Below are positions 1-13,389 of a stretch of 64,000 bases of DNA, piece after piece (positions within the stretch are counted from its first letter, which is position 1; the number at the start of each line of letters is the position of its first letter). Source of the stretch: Citrus sinensis. Its lineage: Eukaryota; Streptophyta; Magnoliopsida; Sapindales; Rutaceae. The notes beneath the pieces were generated by a model. The model saw only the letters and a list, made by a program, of their open reading frames with translations, had not been told where the DNA came from and searched no databases. The DNA is taken from assembly GCF_022201045.2 (NCBI RefSeq), contig NC_068561.1, positions 25,488,501 to 25,552,500 on the forward strand, in the 5' to 3' direction. Position numbers and translations under genes: made by a program.

Positions 1-39
1 CTCATTGTTTTAAGGATATGCTTGTGGGTTTGTTAACAG

Positions 40-3000
40 GGTGAAGTTGAGCAGATTTCACTGATGAAGCCAAAAGGTCAAGGGCCACATGACGAAGGCT
101 TTCTCGAATACCTTGAGGACATAATTGGAACTGACAAATATGTTGAAAAAATTGATGAATCTTATAAGGAGTGAGTATTCTCGTCATTCTATTTCAGCAG
201 AAAGTTCACACTGTACACGCTCTTGTTTCATTCCTTGATGTGTACATGAAAGTTGAAAGAGGTTGTAATTTGTACTGCCTGGGTAGGTGTGGGTGGGAAA
301 GACTCGGTTTTGTCCGCCGAGAAAAAGAATGCTGTTGTCATGAGATTAGAAAAATAGTTTTAATGTGAACATGGGTTGTTTATGGGATTAAAAGTGGGGA
401 ACTGTCATTGAAGTGGTGCTTCTATTCTAATATTGATATTTCATTGTTTTTAGCATGAATTTTGTAATGAACTATAAGTACTGCAGGACTGAGGTCAGTG
501 TGCAACTACCATATTGAAGATCATATTTGCTTTTACATAGCCTGTTTCTAATGTCATATGACTAACGCTAGTTATGTTGTACTCTTTGACCTCCTAGGCT
601 TGAATCACTCAATGAGAAACGTTCCAGTGTTGTTCAAATGGTTAAATTAGCAGAGAAAGAAAGAGATAGCTTGGAGGTTTGTATGTGTTTCTGTACTGGT
701 ATGCTATCTTCGGTCACATTCAGACATCCTCTTAATGTACTTCTACATAATAGGATGTGAAGAACGAAGCAGAGGCCTACATGCTAAAAGAGTTGTCACT
801 CTTAAAATGGCAAGAGAAAGCCACAAATTTGGCTTATGAAGATACCAGTCTGAAAATAGTTGAGCTACAAGAAAACGTGTCCAAATTAGAAGAAAATCTG
901 AAGAATGAGAGGTAAGTTTTGGTCATCATAAGTATTGAGCTTACACTATAATTTTGCACTCTAGAACTGTACTATGAAGATCTCAACATATCTTTCTAGG
1001 GAGAAGATCCAAGATAATAACAAAACATTGAAGGAATTGGAGTCTGTGCACAACAAATACATGAGGAGACAAGAGGTATCATAGCAGTCTGGCTATCTAA
1101 GTTATTGATAGAAATCTAGCTATCTAAATTATTCATAGAAGTAGTGATTATTGTACTGGTATGGATTATCTCTTTCCAGAAAGAATATTTGAAAGAATGA
1201 AGTTTTATGCCATTCAGCAGGCACTATATGCCATGCCTGCTTTTTGAGCTTTTCCCATTAAATTTACTAGGAATTTATCTGAATAACATCTATATTTTCC
1301 TTCTTTTTTTTTTCTCCCCTCTTTGGATTATTAGGAACTTGATAATGATCTCAGAGTTTCTAAGGAGGAGTTTAAAGAGTTTGAGAGGCAGGATGTGAAA
1401 TACAGGGAAGATTCGAAGCACATGAAGCAAAAGATCAAGAAACTTGAAGTTAAAGTTGAAAAGGTAGAGTAAAGACATGGTTACGGCAATTGTATATGTC
1501 CAGCATCTTACTTTTGCCATGTGCTTGCAGGATTCATCAAAGATTGATGACTTAACAAAGGAGTGTGAGCACGCAACGAATCAGATCCCAAAACTTGAAG
1601 AAAACATTCCAAAGCTGCTAAAGCTTTTGTTAGATGAAGAGAAACTCCTGGAGCAAATTAAAGAGAATGCCAAAGGTTGTCTGTATCTACTTTTATCTGA
1701 AATTTTATAAAAATATCTGTTAGTGAAAATGTCTTCATTGCTGATACACAAAATATCATTACTTTTCCATTTATGAATATGATCAATCTATGTGGTTTTG
1801 GAAGACATCGGATACTTTAAAATTACCTTGCAACGTATTTTAGTTTTTTATCATAAATTCAACTGGAGTGATAATAAGTTCAAAACTAAATCCCTTTTAG
1901 GTTATAAACGGTGTTAGATGAGAACCTTTGTACCTAGTTTGCTAAACTTATCTTTGATGTGATGGATTGATATACAGTTGAAACTGAGCGGTACCGCTCT
2001 GAGCTTGCAACCGTTCGTGCTGAACTAGAACCTTGGGAAAAAGAGCTGATTGTGCACAAGGGAAAACTTGAAGTAACATGCACTGAGAGCAAGCTTTTAT
2101 GTGAGAAGGTGTGCTTTCTATATTATTTTTGACTGGATAATTACTGTCAAAATGGTTTTGATATTTTAGGAAATTCCTAGTCTGTAGTGAACTCATTTTT
2201 TAAAATTGTTTCCTTCTCTACCCTGATCAAATGCTTTGCTTGCAATATGTATCATCTAATACCTTTATTTATACGCATATATTTTAACCATTATCACTTA
2301 TAAGCATACGTCTTCAGTGATTATAATGGACATGGATAATTACTTACACAATCATGTAGAATTGAAAATGTAGTAGTTTGGCATGGATCCTCTTTAAAAG
2401 CATGAAATGCATACACTTCACTCACCAATACACACGTTGCAGAAAGCACGCTTAACCTCCACCTCTTGGGAAATTGTGTTAGTGCCTTCTACATGCGTTA
2501 TCCTTTTTACTCCTTTAAACACTTTATAGATCACTACCCCTACTTAGTTAACATACATCAGGTTCCAACACATAGATTTTCTTTCTCTTACTTTTTTGAA
2601 AAATTTTACACTTGAGTCGCTTGAATCATGAGGTAGATGATCGGAACAAAAATAGTTGGCTGAATGTGCCTGTTGACTATTTCAGCATGAAGCTGGCCGT
2701 AAAGCTTTTGAAGACGCTCAAAGGCAAATGGATGATATATTGAGAAGAATTGACACCAAGACTACAGCCATCAGGAACATGCAAGGTGATTTAGAGAAAA
2801 ACAAGCTTGAAGCAATGGAAGCTCATAATGTAGAACAAGTTCGTATTTTCATGATAATTATTTGAACATCGGTTTTCTTTTCTTATTATTCTCTTCTGTG
2901 ATGGAATATGATGAGAAAACTTATGTGCTTTGTAGGAGTGCTTCAAAGAACAAGAAACCCTGATTCCACTTGAACAAGCTGCTAGACAGAAAGTTGCTGA

Positions 3001-6000
3001 ACTTAAGTCTGTAATGGATTCTGAGAAGAGTCAGGGATCAGTATTAAAAGCAATTCTGCAAGCTAAGGAGTCCAACCAAATTGAGGGAATATATGGCAGA
3101 ATGGGTGATTTAGGTGCCATTGATGGTCAGTATTCTGCATCATGATGGTGCATTATATTGACTAGCTTTTGCCATCTGGTCATTCTTTTATATTATAGTT
3201 CTTGAACACTGAAGTTCAATTTATCAAGATCTCTTGTTATGTTCATTTCAATCTTTTTTTGCTACTGTATTCCCATCACCTTTTCCAGCTTGAACAGGAT
3301 AATCAAATTAATTTAGGAGTCTATGTTTTTCCATGTAAAAGTTTCACTTTATTCCACTAACCCTAAATTACCACCCTTTTCATATTGAATATCTGCACAA
3401 GTGGTGCAATAATCTTGTTACATTTTTGCAGGCTTAAGTCATGTTATTTACTTCTTTCTTACCCTCATTGTCTTTGCAGCGAAATATGATATTGCTGTAT
3501 CAACAGCATGTCCTGGACTTGATTATATTGTGGTAGAAACAACCAGTGCAGCACAAGCATGCGTTGAGCTACTTCGGAGGGAGAAGCTTGGTGTTGCGAC
3601 GTTCATGATATTGGTATTAGCAGTTACATTAATATTACCATGTAGATGTGCTCACTGACCTGTGAATTTGACTCCTTAAGACCTGACAAATTCAATTATG
3701 ACTGACAATCTAGTATTTGCTGGTAGGTTCAACTAGTAAAATCTCTTGGGGTGGTGCAAGAGACTTCGTGTTTGAACCTATGTTACATGGGTGGAGGAGA
3801 CATTTAGTTTCTGTTGGTGCAATGCTTGAAAACAGAGAGAAATTACAAGAGGCAATCTATTTGACTATTAGATTTGCTGATTCTGGGATCACAAATTTTC
3901 GACCTCTATTTCTTAAAATGCACAAATGAAATATTTCAGCAACACGGAATTTAGTAATTTTGTAAAAGCAGACATATGTTTGGGATCCCCTAACTTGTTA
4001 TAATTGGCAATGTGACATTTGCCTAGCAACTGGAAAACAGATAGGGATGACATTATGATAATGCTTCCATTCCTTTTTCCATGCAGGAGAAACAAGTGGA
4101 TCTTTTTCCCAAGATGAAGGAGCATTTTAGCACGCCAGAAAATGTTCCGCGTCTCTTTGACTTAATAAAAGTTAAGGATGAAAGAATGAAACTTGCTTTC
4201 TATGCAGCAATGGGAAATACTCTTGTAGCGAAGGATCTTGATCAGGTAGCCTTCAGTTTTCACACATAAAAGTTACCTGTGTCATGAATGATGGAGTGTG
4301 TTATGCAGGTGATGCACATTTCCATGTCATTTCTAGATAGAACTTAATCCAAAGAATTTGAAAATAAGGTATGAGGGAGTTAACAAGAAGGCAAGTTACT
4401 TCGGGAAATTTTGACTGCAATGAGATGAGAGTCTTTGGATATTTTTAATTCTGATTCTTTTTACATAATGGCAGTATTTTTGAGATTTTAAGCCTTATTT
4501 CCTTTCTATATTTATATGTTTTCCTCAATGTCAGTGTGATATTCTTGTGTGAGCATAAATGAGCACGCACATAAACATCTGACTCTGTCTTTTTATGCAT
4601 ATGTATATCATGCTTACTTCAATAATTAGATAGAATTCATATCATAGTGCTCCATAACTATTATTGATGGTTTTCTATAAGTTAACTTCCTTTTGCTGTT
4701 GAACTTAGGCAACACGGATTGCTTATAGTGGAAACAAAGAATTTCGACGAGTGGTTACACTTGATGGTGCGCTTTTTGAAAAATCTGGTACTATGAGTGG
4801 TGGGGGAAGTAAGCCACGTGGCGGTAAGATGGGGACATCTATTCGACCCACTAGTGTCTCAGCTGAAGCAATTATCAATGCTGAGAAGGAGCTCTCAGCT
4901 ATGGTGGATAACTTGAGTAGAATTCGCCAAAAAATTGCTGATGCAGTGAAGCATTACCAAGCCTCAGAAAAAGCAGTTGCACACTTGGAAATGGAATTAG
5001 CTAAAAGCCGTAAGGAGGTATTACTCACTTATTTCAAAGTCTAATGTTTCTTTTGGTTGCTATGTTCTAGTGGAACTTGATGCAGATATCATCTTTCTGT
5101 GAAACAGATCGAGAGTTTAAAGTCACAACATAGTTATCTTGAAAAACAGCTTGATTCCTTGAAGGCTGCATCAGAGCCAAGGAAGGATGAGATTGATAGG
5201 CTTGAGGAGCTCCAGAAAATTATTTCTGCTGAAGAAAAGGAGATCGAGAAAATTGTAAATGGCTCTAAAGATCTGAAGGAGAAGGTGGGTAGGGAACTGA
5301 TAGAATGAGGATATGAAACTAATAAGCAGCTCGACTTGATTTATTTCTTGTGTTTTCTATTCCAGGCTTTGCAGCTTCAAAGTAAAGTAGAAAATGCTGG
5401 TGGTGAAAAGTTAAAAGCACAGAAGTTAAAGGTCGATAAAATTCAGTCTGTAAGTTCTGCTCTGCATTGGAAACTTTCAAATTACTGCATATGTAGAGTC
5501 TCTATTAATTCATGCCCCCTCAGGATATTGACAAAAGTAGCACAGAGATCAACCGTCACAAAGTTCAAATAGAGACTGCCCAAAAGATGATAAAGAAGTT
5601 GACAAAGGGGATTGCGGAGTCAAAGAAGGAGAAAGAACAACTTGTTGAAGAGAGGGTAAAGATGGAGCGCATTTTTGATGAAATACTGGAAAAGGCACAT
5701 AATGTCCAAGAGCATTACACAAATACTCAGAAGGTTTAACTTCTCGCTAATTGTGAACTGAAGACAGGAGATTTTTCATTGCAGAGACGTAATTTTCCTT
5801 GTCTGTTGTACAGTTGATTGATCAGCATAGAGATGTGTTGGATAAGGCAAAAAATGATTATGAAAAATTGAAGAAGACTGTGGATGAGTTGCGGGCATCA
5901 GAGGTACAGTGCGAAATAAATGCATTTTTATTGTTTCTACTCCTTGATTTAGTTTAATCATGTCAACAGCATGTTGGTTTTAACACAGATTGAAGCTGAC

Positions 6001-7676
6001 TACAAATTACAAGATTTGAAAAGATCATACAAGGAGCTGGAAATGAGGGGGAAGGGCTATAAGAAGCGGCTTGATGACTTGCAAATTACTCTTTTGAAGC
6101 ATTTGGAACAGTACATTGATTAATGGGATTTTTTACAGTTAGGAAGAAGCTTTGACTTTCAATTATGTTTACTTTTATTATTTTATTGGTTACAGAATTC
6201 AGAAAGACCTAGTGGACCCTGAAAAGCTACAAGCAACACTTGCTGATCAGACTCTATCGGATGCTTGCGACCTGAAAAGGGCCCTTGAGATGGTGGCATT
6301 GCTGGAAGCACAGTTGAAAGAGTTGAATCCAAATCTTGATTCAATCACAGAGTCAGAACTCTTGTAGTTCATTTAACTGTTTTGACATATGCAATTTTTA
6401 TTTTGCTTTGTATCTTTATTATTTCTTTCATTATAGGTATCGGAGAAAGGTTGCAGCGTATAATGAACGAGTCGAGGATCTTACCACAGTCACCCAACAA
6501 CGTGACGATGTAAAGAAACAGTATGATGAATGGAGAAAGAAAAGGCATGGACTTCCTTTCATATTATTTGTTCCTTTACCACTTTAATTTCTCCTTACTC
6601 CTGACTTTTCGTTTTCAGTCTACTGAATGTGTTATAATTCTTATTCTAGGTTGGATGAGTTCATGGCAGGATTTAATGCAATATCATTAAAGTTGAAGGA
6701 AATGTATCAGGTTTGTGAACCGTGTTTTCTCTTTTGTTTAAAGTTTTTCCTCCTTTCATTGGGTTGCTTCCAGGTGAAAATGACTGGAATAAAAATTACA
6801 GCTCAAATAACCAAAAATAAGGCTGGTGGCATTAAGTTAGACTGAAATCTTACTTGCTCATTTTATTTGCGAGTAGTTGGTCCAATCACTTTTGAGGCTG
6901 TGAAATTCACATTTTGCCATCTGTGTTTCTATTTGCTTCGACTAACAATCTTTCTTGTCTACTGGATGAGCCTGCTACAGATGATCACGTTGGGAGGTGA
7001 TGCAGAACTTGAGCTAGTGGACTCTTTGGATCCTTTCTCTGAGGGTGTTGTTTTCAGTGTTAGACCGCCTAAAAAAAGCTGGAAGAACATTGCAAACTTA
7101 TCGGGTGGTGAAAAGGTTACCTCTAAAATTATTGCTATTATTCATTAATTTGGTGCTTTAATTTTCTTGAGTGCCAAGCATGTAATACTAGGTTTGTTAC
7201 TGTTTTCAGACTCTCAGCTCACTAGCTCTAGTTTTTGCTCTTCATCACTACAAGCCTACCCCGCTTTATGTAATGGATGAAATTGATGCCGCTCTAGGTA
7301 CTTTTTTTTTCACAGCCATTAACTAATGTTTTCTTTTTCTACGAATTATCCTTAACTTGCATGGTTTATACAATTTCGCAGACTTCAAGAACGTTTCTAT
7401 AGTTGGTCATTACGTGAAGGACCGAACAAAGGATGCACAGTTTATAATTATAAGGTAAGTTAGGTACTGCCTTCTGCGAGTGACTTTAGGTAAATGGATG
7501 TTACATTTGCTTAGTCTCTTTATATTATGATCTATATATACACATGCAGCCTTAGGAACAACATGTTTGAGTTAGCTGATCGACTAGTGGGGATTTACAA
7601 GACTGATAATTGCACCAAGAGCATCACCATCAACCCGGGGAGTTTCACGGTGTGTGAAAATGCTGGTTCACCGTGA
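40..7676 (+). CDS. SMC4: SMC4 condensin subunit, 5' end outside the window
   Basis: This is the structural maintenance of chromosomes 4 ATPase (CAP-C), which pairs with SMC2 in condensin to compact mitotic chromosomes. Exons: 40-170, 598-676, 754-911, 1000-1075, 1335-1463, 1531-1675, 1978-2108, 2686-2838, 2936-3125, 3480-3613, 4087-4245, 4709-5017, 5108-5284, 5366-5449, 5524-5733, 5814-5903, 5989-6110, 6196-6351, 6437-6544, 6650-6710, 6981-7115, 7210-7297, 7382-7454, 7550-7676. They total 3225 nt, or 1074 codons plus stop, so roughly 170 N-terminal residues, including the Walker A region, lie upstream. Visible in order are the first coiled coil, a hinge with [10 protein letters not shown], the SGTMSGGG stretch after the hinge, the return coiled coil, the ABC signature LSGGEK, and Walker [12 protein letters not shown]. 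The intron after 6544 starts with GC instead of GT. The next gene converges on it, with 282 bp between stop codons. Family assignment is very secure. Confidence 0.97.
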
Positions 7677-7958
7677 AAATGCTGCTTGAACCATTTGTAC
7701 ATTTTCCTGATGAGGCAATTGAAAATGGTAACCCATCATCATCATCTTCTTATAAGCTTTATTTCCAATTATGTGAATGGAAAGCTTGATGTGTAAATGC
7801 TGGTACTTTATTCAATATGAACATCCAGTCTATTTGTAAGAGTACATCATAACTGATAGTGCCTACAGATGTTAAGCACGGAATTGAAACCGTGTACTTT
7901 GTGCTTGCTATAGCATCATAAGCTTGGACAGTATCTTTACAGACACAGCCGAATTCTT

Positions 7959-10813
7959 TTACAGAGCATCAAGAGGGTCATTGTTGTGAGCTTGCTCATT
8001 ACTTTTCAGCCGGCGAAGTTTGAACGATAACGAGCCTGGGGAAATTGCATGGGCTGGCTTATCGGTCTCCCGGATCATATTGTAAGACCATGCTCCCATG
8101 AAAGTTCCAGTAACCGGTCCGACCAAATACACCCAAATCCCTTTATAGAACGAACTAGCAATCGCCGGTCCTACTGTCCTTGCTGGGTTCATAGATCCAC
8201 CTGATACTGGTCTGAGGATTAACACTAAGTTACCAGTTAGTTACCTGATTCGTTTGTTTTTTTGTTTCCCCCTTTTTCTTGCTTTGGTTTCTAGGCTTTT
8301 GTTTTAGAAAACAATTGAGACAGTATCAAGATTTACTGTTAAAGTTATCAAGGTGTTTTAAAGTTGCTTACCCCGCCAAAACAGATGTTATGCAAACTGC
8401 AGAGCCAACTGCAATACCTGCTAGCTCTCCTATCTGCAAAATGAAAGTGGATTAAATTAATTGTAGGTGTCTATGGATGGATCAAAATTAAATTAATTTA
8501 GTTTTAAATTAAAATGCAAATTTCCCTCGATTTCATTTCTGAAGACGGAAAATTATTTTTTTTAAAATGCCAAATATGAAACACCCACTTAATTTTGAAG
8601 AAAAAAAATCGTAAGACAATGTGTATTTACAGCTTTGGTGTCAGTTGCGACGGCTGAAGTGACGAACATCATAGAAAAGGTGACAACAATTTCCATGATT
8701 AGGGCTTGGAGATCTGATCCAGAAGGTGATGTTGTGCCAATATGTTTGATTGGGTGTAATAGGACACGCAGTGTGAGGGAAGCCGATACAGCTCCTGTTA
8801 GTTGAGCTGCTGCATAAATTGGGACCTGCAAGAAAATTCAACTTCTAATTTTTCATGTCCGGATGATTATGTAACTTTTTTTTTTCTTACCCTATTGTTT
8901 TTAATTTTCAGTTCGAGAAACAGCATTCTACTTTATCAATCAGTTATGATAGTGACCAGGATAAATGAAGCATAATTTTGTGAGATGATCCCACATTAAA
9001 AAAGAGTCACATCATTTGTGCTGTGTCAGTTGAACAGTGCCCATCTTCATCATGGCCCCCAAAAATTAAACTGAAAAAAAATAAACTAAGGGATAGGGCA
9101 CATAGACAATACATTAATCCCTGAACCACTAGACCCACGAATATGATATCATTAATAATCCATGTGCATCACTTGGCTATAATTTGATATTACTTAGCTG
9201 GTTAGACAAGTGTAGCTTCTTTAACTAGTTACTAACTTGTTTGACAATTTCTTAATACAAATATGCTCCTAACAGGACATTCTTGTTCGACGTATAACTT
9301 TTGGATCTCGTGCTTTAAGGGTATAACGTGACGCCTGAAATTAAAAAAAAAAAAAAGAAAAGAAATTTATCTGTTTTTGTTTTGTCTCTTTAATTGCACG
9401 GCGATGTGATATGTCGCAACCTTCAGTTCACATGATCTTATTATCTTAAGGTGTGTCCTTAAAGCACACTACCTTCGAATCCAACCTTTGTTATATATCT
9501 TGAATTCATGACTAATTAGCCACCTAAAATTTGCTAGAAATCGTCTTTCAGGGATGTTTTTGATGAATTTCTAAAACTCGGATCGCTGCCTCTAATGTCT
9601 AATCCTACCAAGGACCAACCATTAGGGCTCGCCTAGATGATAAATCTGTCCCTTTTACGTGGTTACCTGATGCCTCCTCCATAAAGATTAGATTCTCCAC
9701 CATATATTATAGCTTTCAACCTTTTTGGTTTCTCTATTTGCTTCAATTCATTTTTAGCCACAAAACTGAAGCAAATAATTTATTTTAATTGTTTCAATTT
9801 GTTTCTAGCATATGTCTGGAGCTCATCAATTTCAGATTTTTTAAAACCTATCATTTGCTTCAAATTTGTGGCTAGATGGAGCAAGGGGTCATCAAAAACC
9901 ATAACACCTGAGCTGTGGTCCAATTTCATGCATGTGCCTATCACCAGATGTGCATGTAACATTATTCATTGGCCCTCCACGAATAACATGAATTTTGTTT
10001 GTTTTTGTTATTATAATTATATGGGAAAATAAGGACGTCTAAATCTTTACTAGTATATTTATAATACATGTAGAAGGAATTAACACACATATTCCTTTTT
10101 AGTTCGAATCGTAATTTTTTTTTTTTTTGACGAAATTAATACTATTGCGCAGATCTTAAAAAATTAGAATTCGATGGAGATAAACAAATAATAATAATAA
10201 TAATGTTAACGGCAAGGTACTATATGTGTCTATTCTTGAAACATTAAAGAGTTTAGTCATATATATGTAGTATGAGTGTCTTCTTCCGGGTTTTGGCTAA
10301 TTATCAATATCATCGTCCTGGTCATTTGCTAAGTTAAAAAAAAAAAAAAAAAATCAACGTTCTTACCTGTTTCCAGGGAAAATGTCTAACAGCAGCAAAA
10401 GCTAGAGTGACAGCAGGATTCATATGAGCACCAGAGATGTGACCAACTGCATAGATCATTACGGTGACAATGAGTCCCCCAGCAACCGAGGCTCCAAGCT
10501 TTGATACTCTATGTTCATCATATGCACTCAAAGCAGCTGAGCCACAGGTCACAAAAACCAGCAAATATGTCGCTATTATCTCAGCAATAACCTGCACACA
10601 CATTAACAAATTTGCATGGAGGTTTTTTAAGGAGAGAAAACAAAAGCCAGAAGCAGAATCTAAGTTTATGTTTAATTAGTTAACCTTTCTGAGGAAACCA
10701 GGAGGATAATGTTCATTCCAAACAAGGCATAGTTTTGGCTTCTCGGATGGAGGGCTTTGCACTGACACAAGCTCATCAATATTTGTGTTAAGATTTGGAT
10801 CTATCGATGCCAT
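7959..10813 (-). CDS. NIP2-1: NIP2-type aquaporin, Lsi1-like metalloid channel
   Basis: NOD26-like intrinsic protein, deduced as 287 aa from five exons: 10685-10813, 10367-10591, 8631-8825, 8372-8433 and 7959-8211. I chose the MASIDPN start; an in-frame ATG further upstream lies in the likely leader. Both NPA boxes are present at residues 101-103 and 212-214, separated by exactly 108 residues. Five positions that form the rice Lsi1 filter are all kept: T58, G81, S200, G209 and R215. In this family such a filter, with a 108-residue NPA spacing, goes with permeability to silicic acid, and also to boric acid and arsenite. Six membrane helices are expected, at the plasma membrane. The tail carries SFKLRRLKS, a basic serine-containing stretch. 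The second intron is long (8826-10366) and AT-rich with no recognised element. Transport of silicon is inferred from residues only. The symbol is by family, not confirmed orthology. Confidence 0.95.
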
Positions 10814-10965
10814 TTTTGTGTAAATTAAGAAACAAAAACCCTTCAAAAATGGATAAAAAGAAATAATTGAGGGAGTGCCAAAGGAAAGAAAGAGCAAGCA
10901 AAGCTAATGAATAATCTCTATGACTATGCCCTACTTATTGCATAAGCTTGTCACAGCTAGCCCGC

Positions 10966-10973
10966 TATTTATA
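10966..10973 (-). promoter_or_regulatory. TATA box of the NIP2-type gene
   Basis: Read on the minus strand this is TATAAATA, about 153 bp upstream of the chosen ATG at 10813. It is a good match to the plant TATA consensus, and its position leaves room for a leader of roughly 120 nt. The exact transcription start cannot be seen. Confidence 0.6.
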
Positions 10974-11737
10974 ATGGACAATACCTCACCTTCCCATGCA
11001 TTATTGTCTTGCCCATGTAGCATGCGTGCGCGACGGGGGAAAAGAAAATATAAAGAGGGTAAATTCTTTCTTATCTGTCTATTCCCAATTGGTCCCTAAA
11101 TTTTAAAAAATCATTTTAGATTTTAAATGCTATATTCGTAAGGGTAAATGTTATTTTTTAGGATAAAAAACTATTTTTTTATGAGGTGTGACATTGACAA
11201 ACAGCCGACCCCGCCATTGTTATTAATTCATGAGATATCGAAAAGAAGGTAGGTTTTTTTTTTTTTTTTTGCCCCAAACAAGTAGGATTTTACACTAAAA
11301 CACAAGTAACGGTAGTAAAGAATATTTCAAATAATTTTTTATTTTTTATTTTTGTTTGGTTTGAATAAGAGAACCAATTGGTAGAGAGAATTGACCCTAA
11401 AAGAGAATAAAAAATTTAAAAGAGCATCAGATACCTAAGGTCCATATATATAATTCGTTTTCGTTGCTTAAGGGTCCATAGTTTTGCGAAAAAAGAATTT
11501 TTTTTCTTACTTTGTGGTTGGTAATGGATCCTTACAATCACATAATGTCACTTGTCTGCGTAGGAGAGAAAATGATTGATCTTATCATTTACTCTTTTAA
11601 TGTATGTGAGTAAATGTTATCATTGTTTGCATGAAAGGATTTCATACTAGATTTAGTTTAATAAGCTCTAAAATATTAATACTGTACGGAGTTCATTAGT
11701 TTTCTTTTCCCCTCAACAGGGGCGTCAAGGAGGCAAC
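10974..11737. other. Intergenic, upstream of the NIP2-type gene
   Basis: AT-rich sequence with T homopolymers and no open reading frame worth calling. It should contain the distal promoter of the channel gene. No repeat ends were recognised. Confidence 0.6.
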
Positions 11738-11745
11738 TTGATTAG

Positions 11746-12742
11746 TAAAGATGGCCAATGGGCCGGGCGGCACGTGGCACGGCACGGGCACGGCACGGTA
11801 CGAGCACGTTTCGGTGAGGCACGAGGCACGGCACGACACGCACGTGGGCCGTGCCGGGCTTAGAATTTTAGGCACGCGGGCCTTAAAGCACGGCACGATA
11901 AGAGATGGGCCAAAGCACGGTACACGAAAAAGCACGGTTCATTAGTGGGCTAGCACGCGGCCTGTGAGCCATTAATAGCACGTGGGCCAAAATATATCTA
12001 AGTAAATTTTTTTAACAAAAAGTAAATATAAAATGTTATGAAATTAAAGTACAATATCTTGAAATTAAATGTTTTAATATATTTTTTAGCATAGACTTTT
12101 AAAAATTAATTTAAATCATTAAATCTTAGTTTAAATAAATATTCTAATCTTTTATGTTTATAATTTATTAAATGAATAAGTAAATATCATGATTTTAATA
12201 AATAAAATTATAAATATCATAATTTTATTTATGATATTTATTAAATGAATAATGTTATTTAATTTTATTTATGATATTTATTTAATTATTTATTTACGTT
12301 TATAATTTATTAAATGAATAAGTAAATAACTAAATATCATGATTTTAATAAATAAGATTATAAATATCATAAATTTATATATTATAAATAAAAAATAATT
12401 TTTTTTACAAAATTAATAATAAAATATTTTTCATATTAATATTAAATCATAACTTAATTAATATTTAATAGAGATATGTTTCATTTGTGAATGAAATATT
12501 TTTCATTTTATACACAAGAAAAATGTTAATTGCTCTCTTAATAAAAATTAATATGATTATGATTTTGAATATTATTATTATTATTATTATTATTATTATG
12601 ATGTTGGTGGGCTTAAAAAAGCACGTCAGACACGTGGGCTTGAATAAAGCACGTTAGGCACGTGGGCTTTTTTAAGCACGCAAAAAAAAAAAAAAGTTGG
12701 TGGGCTTTTTTTGGGCACGGCACGGCCCATTGGCCATAGTTA
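11746..12742. mobile_element. Non-autonomous hAT element with 8-bp target duplication
   Basis: The two ends form inverted repeats: TAAAGATGGCCAATGGGCC on the left and, reverse-complemented, TAACTATGGCCAATGGGCC on the right. The 8-bp duplication TTGATTAG flanks it at 11738-11745 and 12743-12750 without a mismatch. An 8-bp duplication with ends of this form is typical of hAT transposons. The subterminal regions are dense in GGCACG-type repeats on both sides (11760-11990 and 12610-12730), while the core is very AT-rich and includes an (ATT)n run near 12565-12600. No transposase coding is visible in 997 bp, so it depends on a partner element. A decayed relative in the opposite orientation lies at about 24354-25180. 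Confidence 0.88.
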
Positions 12743-12750
12743 TTGATTAG

Positions 12751-13374
12751 TCATAATAAATTGTCTCTGGGACCGAGCTGAGTCCTCGTCAATCAATTTT
12801 ATTTAGCTGATGGTTTGAATTTGAATAGTGAATAAACAGAGAGTTAAAAACTTAATTTGAGTATTATCCACTCTACAACAATTTTAAAATGATAAATATA
12901 TTAAAAAAATGAAACGTGTCACAAATTTCAGATTGAAGAATAATTAAGTAATGCAATTACGGAGTTTATTAACCAAGTTTAGACAAAAAAAAAAAAGAAA
13001 AGAAAAAGAAAATCGACAATCTAATTAATAATCAATAAAAGAAAATCACGTGCACGTTTTTTTTTTAAAATATTAATAGAATCTTTCCAACCTTCATCTT
13101 GGTGCGAGGGATCGCTCACTTTTAGGAAGGAAGATTTAAAGCGTTAAAGCTTTGATTTGAAGGGAAAGGACACGGTCGATTCCATGACCCATAATGATAA
13201 AAAGCAATTTTTGGTCAAGAAGATATGCCTACTTCTCCTAATTCAAACTTAACATTCAGTCCATTTATCCCACAAATCATTTGGAGACAATGTGATGCTA
13301 ACCAGCCATATTGCTGTATATTTTACCGGCAAAAAGCTCCCTAACAATTACGTAATTTTATAGATATATTCCCT
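12751..13374. other. Intergenic AT-rich stretch
   Basis: Lies between the hAT element and a SINE. It contains A-rich simple sequence near 12985-13010 and nothing gene-like. Confidence 0.55.
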
Positions 13375-13389
13375 TATCATTAGACCACT

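Noticed and set aside
10334..10609. Start codon inside the second NIP exon
   Set aside because: The upstream exon at 10685-10813 joins in phase and supplies the usual N-terminus, so translation does not start here.
11696..11945. Overlapping open frames on both strands at the left end of the hAT element
   Set aside because: They are translations of GGCACG-type repeats, which avoid stop codons by composition.
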